From NCBI RefSeq assembly GCF_016802725.1, contig NC_052678.1, forward strand, positions 5,610,501 through 5,674,500: 64,000 nucleotides of DNA, in the 5' to 3' direction. The notes under the pieces are model-generated. The model was not told the origin of the DNA, made no database searches, and worked only from the letters and a program-made list of their open reading frames with translations. This DNA comes from Solenopsis invicta. Taxonomy: Eukaryota; Arthropoda; Insecta; Hymenoptera; Formicidae. The position numbers were made by a program, and so were the translations under genes. Below are positions 59,801 to 64,000 of this stretch, in pieces; positions within the stretch are counted from its first letter, which is position 1, and every line of letters starts with the position of its first letter.

Positions 59801-62420
59801 GCATTTGTAACTGTGCGATTCCGGCGTCTCGAGATTTCCACGTCGGAACGCTCGAGTACTTCAGCAAATATCAAGAGGAAAATTGCTCACGCAGACTTTT
59901 ACTTTGGTGTATGCTATTAAAGCGTAATAAACTGCGAAAGCAGATTTCTACGCGTGGTTAAAAAAAAATTTTCAGCAGACAGTAATATGTGTTTTTTTCT
60001 GCAATTTATTTGCATTTTTCCAGAGATTGTCGGTCATAACTTCAAATACTTTCCTTTTTCTTTATTTTTATTAATAATAAGCATATTGATTAAATGATTT
60101 TTTACAGTTTCTTGATTTATATTGTTACTTTTGTAAGATTTTGTATTATATTTTTCTTAAATTTGACACGATAAATATTATTTGCTTTGTTCTATGAATT
60201 ATTTACATAACTTATAATTATAAAATCCATATCTTTTTTCAGAATAATTAAGTTTAATTTAAAATTCTGTTAAAGTAAAAGTTTCCTAAAAATAGAACAA
60301 AAAAACAATATTTTGCAATTTTATGTCTGAAGTACTAGGTACATTAAAACTTCTCCGTTTAAATTAATCTTTGATAATTTTAAGATTTGGTATTTTTATG
60401 TGTGAAAGAGAAATTTATTTATTATTATTAATTCCACAACAAAAATTAAGATAAAAGAAAAGCATAAGAGTCCTGTATATTGTTAATAAATTATCTGTTG
60501 GAAATCACGATTAAAGTAATTAAATGAATAATTTCATATAATATCGTGATGATATTTTTTATTACAAATATTTAGATATTTGTATAATAATTTTATTGTT
60601 AAAAAATATATATATATAATGCATTCTAGATTTTACATACATGACAAAAATTGCAAAGAGAATTGATAAAAAATCATGTTAAAAATGATCAGATGAATAA
60701 AAATAATAATCATAAGGACATGAAAATATTGTCAAACGCAATTTTTACAACTGCTTGCGTCTCATTACGCTTTAATCCTATCGGACTGTAAGAGTTACGA
60801 ATGACGAGCTTAAATTACGCGGAAGGGCAGTTAGTAAGTACTACGGTTACTGCGTACGTGGCAGGGTCATCGATCACCACGTCCAGGGTCCTGCGTTCTT
60901 TATTCGCAGAATAAATGAGATTCATTATGACTTCACGTGTGCCCCAGTCCATAAAAAAAGACTGGCATTTTATTTATTAATACCGCGGTCAGGACGTCGC
61001 CGGCAGAGAAAATACGTGATTTTTATCCGGCCCTCATTTTCGATGCTTCCAAGTCACCGTTTGTCCCGTAATGAACCTACTATCGTTCTCCGAGATCTGT
61101 AATAGCCTACAAAACATCTAGATTGCATCATTTTTCCCTGTCTTTTTATGCGTATTTTTATGGAGACTCGCTATTAAATCATTGTTATTAATGCGACAGA
61201 TTATTACGGGCAGAGAGAAATTAATTCTTTGCTTTGTGCTGATTTATTTTGATGAACTTTGAGAGATACTATAAAGATTATTATGAATTTAGTAATACTA
61301 AATGCTGTCAATCTAAATCGCAACTGCAGAGGCCGTAAATTAACCTCATATTAAGACTCGATTTTTTTTTCGATATATATTTAATATTATATATCAACAT
61401 ATATTAAATTTCGATGAAATGTTCTGAGCCGAAATTTCTGCATGACGAAGTATGTTAAATCGAGAGAAATATGTAGCGTGAAACTTCTCTCTTTTTTTCT
61501 AGTTTTACATAATAGATAGGGACGGCGCGTGGCACTTTTTTTTTGCACGTTCTTATTTTACATTATCGGCATGTCGATCGTTAAGTATGTCCGAGATAAA
61601 ATTTAATCAATTACACGAAAGTGAAGCGAGAAGAGAAACATTAAAACACAGATGGTAATTCCACCTACACTGTGCCCCTTTAATTTAACGAACATTCCTC
61701 GAGACAATTAGGAACTTTCGTTCTAAAACTTAGTTTTGACGCATGATGAATTAATCGGATTTTACTCATTACCACGTTCTTAGGAGTAATCACCGTGTCT
61801 ACCATTTCTCAAAGTTTTTAATTATCCTTACGAAGGGGTAATGTGGGAAGAGAATATGCGCATACCTACGTATCCTACAACGTAAATATAGGACGAATTA
61901 TTTTGATATATGTGACACAAAATGCATTAACTTTTTACCGGTGCGCACATTCTCTGCGATATTTTTAAGAAAATAAATGAAAGCTCAGTCAACGTTGATC
62001 CCTCTTAAATTGGCGTAACGTTACTTTCGCCATTGTGTCAGAATAATATGTAATCAAGCAGTTTTCAAAATTTGTATTAATATCGTTTATTGATGTTATA
62101 TGTTAAAATTGTAATTCTTAAAAAAGTAAATCAATATAAATTCTCGTTTAATAACTCCCTTTCAATAAGTTTTCTAGTACAGTGACCGCGTGTTTGTGCA
62201 CTATAATTGTTGCATATAAATTCATTTCGTTCATTTCTTGGCAATCTCACTTAAATGTCATTTATTATTGTACATTCCAATAGAAAACAAGAATTTTCTT
62301 CAACAGGAATTTTATTTCGTTCTATTGTACGTTCGAAAAGTACATTTTATTTCAGTATTTTACAAATCCTCGAGGTACAACTTATCGCTAAATCGTACAG
62401 ATGGATATCTCTGAGATTAA
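56801..62420. other. long, mostly AT-rich intronic sequence, no gene seen
   Basis: Alternates very AT-rich stretches (56.85-57.6, 59.1-59.5, 60.0-60.75 kb) with moderately CpG-richer ones (57.6-58.4, 58.55-59.0, 59.6-59.9, 60.75-61.1 kb). No frame over 80 codons, no RNA gene and no clearly bounded repeat was found. A (TA)n run lies near 60,607-60,618. Confidence 0.4.
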
Positions 62421-62516
62421 ATGACTATTCCATTACCCGCTCGTTTATTCTTTTCCGGAGAAATATATAGAAATCTTGAAGGAACAGGATCCATTGAAGA
62501 AAGAACCGGATCTGTG

Positions 62517-62535
62517 TATGTGTGTGTGTGTGTGT
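62517..62535 (+). repeat. (TG)n microsatellite
   Basis: A short tgtatg lead and (TG)n run of about 16 bases in a CpG-richer patch. Confidence 0.85.
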
Positions 62536-62539
62536 TGTT

Positions 62540-64000
62540 TCAAAAAACTGCTCAGCCAGTTTCCTTCCTTGCAATCGTGCCTGGCGCATCGGTAATGGAA
62601 GCATCGTTTTTCGGATTCTTCCGACGAGAGGGTCGAAATTGTCATCGAAAATCAAGCGTTGAATCCTTTCTATGTAAGAGAAGAATACTGAAGCGGGAAA
62701 GGGGAGAGGGAGAACGAGGGATAGAATCGTTTTACGCGCTATGGCGAAAGGAATAAGAATTTCTGCGTGGCGAAGAAACGGAATTGAAATGCGACGCGCG
62801 AACGCAAACGGCTCGAGAGCGACGCTCGCTCGACGGAAACCCCACGGAATCTCGAAACGGCTGAAATATCGACACATCCGATACAGGCCGCGGATATATT
62901 TACCCGGTGCCCGGGTTACCGGTGCGCGCACTTTTTTTTACGATCGGTCGGTCGGTCCCCTGAATTTTTTATAGCTCTGGCATTTACATATCGGAATATC
63001 CCGCGAGCACTAGGCCGGATTGGACTGAAATAACTCTCGCTCGCGCGCCTAAATGCCAAGTTCAGCGCAAGCTGTTACGATCACAAATACATTATGCGGA
63101 TCTGTAATTGCTTCTTTTTAAGCGGTCGCGTTTTATTCCATTCGTCGAGTTGATTTTTTAGTTTAATACGTCTGAATGGCAATATGAAGTAGAAAAAATT
63201 TTTTTTTAACTCGCTAAATATCTCGACAGCGAGAACAATTCTGACTCAGTTTGAAAGTTATACATATTTTTTTTTTTTTAATTTTATTTATTCTACTTGG
63301 AACTTTTATCATCTTCGGATCTTTACTCGTGTAACTTTTTCAAAATGTTAGCGAAACTTGCGATGTTTCAAAGACGCGCGATTACGTGCCGCTTTTTCAC
63401 GATAGAAGGTAACTGATTTCCATGTTTAGCATGGAAGAAAGATCACCGTAGACCCAGGGCGCACCTTCTTTTGTACTTTGACCGAAGACGAAGTTTTCTC
63501 GAAGGCGCGAGCGCAACGGGCGGCTATTTTCCGTGAAAATTGTAGTCCCTAACCTTGTACATGCATATTTCATTCAGAACGGCGTAAGCCGCAGGCCAAG
63601 GGAGACATTTCTTCGCTTCTTCTCTTATATAGCTCTGGCTAAGTCGCTCAAACTTGCCTGAAACTTTGTCCGATTTAACCCTACGGATCCAGCTCTTTTG
63701 CACGCTTTTGTTTTCCTTTACAAATGCGGTAGTTGATAGTTTAGCTTTTGAATTCGTCTATGCAGGAAATTTTACAGTTATCACGTTATTTATAAATGAT
63801 AAATTTTTCAATTGAAAAAATATTTCAACATCGAATGTTATTTGATTAATAACACATGCGAGATAATTTTATTTTTGTAACGAACGTATTTTGTCGCAAA
63901 AGCACATAGGCTTTTCTCCTTTCGTCATCTCAAAATCGTAAAAAATATCCATTAGGAGCAAACGTTTCTCGAAACAGCTTGGAACGCTTCAACTTATTCT
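62540..64000. other. CpG-richer then AT-rich intronic sequence
   Basis: A CpG-rich patch at 62.6-63.1 kb is open in overlapping frames on both strands (up to 168 codons, minus). All translations are Arg/Phe/Ile-rich without domains and include the (TG)n run as a His-Thr repeat, so they are rejected as genes. A ggtcggtcggtc run lies near 62,945. The rest holds nothing recognisable. Confidence 0.4.

Larger units (their letters stand above)
14320..64000 (+). other. putative long first intron (3' end outside the window)
   Basis: From the donor at 14,320 to the end of the window no exon with recognisable protein similarity is found in either orientation. The sequence alternates AT-rich intronic DNA, microsatellites, small TIR or foldback elements and CpG-richer islands. 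First introns of tens of kilobases after a signal-peptide exon are common in insect neuronal cell-surface genes. That comparison is general knowledge and does not identify this gene. An independent gene embedded here cannot be excluded. Confidence 0.4.

Noticed and set aside
62425..62931. 168-codon minus-strand open frame, the longest in the window
   Set aside because: The translation is Arg/Phe/Ile-rich, includes a His-Thr run produced by the (TG)n repeat, has no domain, and overlaps other open frames in a CpG-rich patch.
1..64000. CRISPR arrays, operons, phage or bacterial insertion sequences, telomeric TTAGG arrays, rRNA
   Set aside because: None seen. Repeats are microsatellites, foldbacks or dispersed fragments, and the composition and splice signals are those of an insect nuclear genome.

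Overview
The window looks like nuclear DNA of an insect, most likely a hymenopteran and plausibly an ant. It is AT-rich with patches dense in CpG, carries many long (GA)n/(CT)n and (TA)n microsatellites and short terminal-inverted-repeat elements, and has no long coding frames. The organism assignment is inference from composition only. Nothing suggests a bacterial, viral or organellar origin.

No complete protein-coding gene is visible. The best coding feature is a + strand first coding exon at about 14,259-14,319, inside a CpG-dense island (13.0-15.3 kb). It encodes a signal-peptide-like stretch and ends in a phase-1 splice donor. The remaining ~49.7 kb then reads as one long first intron, with no recognisable second exon. 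A second, weaker candidate at 1,567-1,716 is a very short ORF or first exon with a hydrophobic N-terminus and a TATA-like box upstream.

Layout: 1-13 kb is AT-rich and presumed intergenic. It holds a degenerate ~0.5 kb tandem duplication (4.36-5.52 kb), a degenerate repeat cluster (5.84-6.42 kb), a compact MITE with 7-bp target-site duplications (6.55-6.72 kb), a GC-rich patch with a CAG repeat (7.9-8.6 kb) and an inverted-repeat segment at 11.3 kb. 13.0-15.3 kb is the putative promoter, 5' UTR and first exon. 15.3-64 kb is putative intron, containing a 462-bp transposon-like element with 4-bp target-site duplications (28.0-28.5 kb), a 0.2-0.3 kb foldback (22.5 kb), a 111-bp foldback with internal tandem repeats (40.7 kb), a possible retroelement tail with a hammerhead-like core between two (TA)n arrays (35.7-36.0 kb) and several GC-richer islands.

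The most interesting signal is a set of juxtaposed acceptor/donor sites (AG|GT) in the + orientation of the presumed intron. The best is at 54,275/54,276: branch point, polypyrimidine tract, then CAG|GTAAGC. Weaker ones are at 50,694/50,695 and 26,247/26,248. Such sites are the signature of recursive (ratchet) splicing in long insect introns. The site at 54.28 kb is also followed by a 105-nt open, phase-1 symmetric candidate exon with its own donor, so a cassette or recursive-splicing exon is possible. All of this needs RNA evidence.
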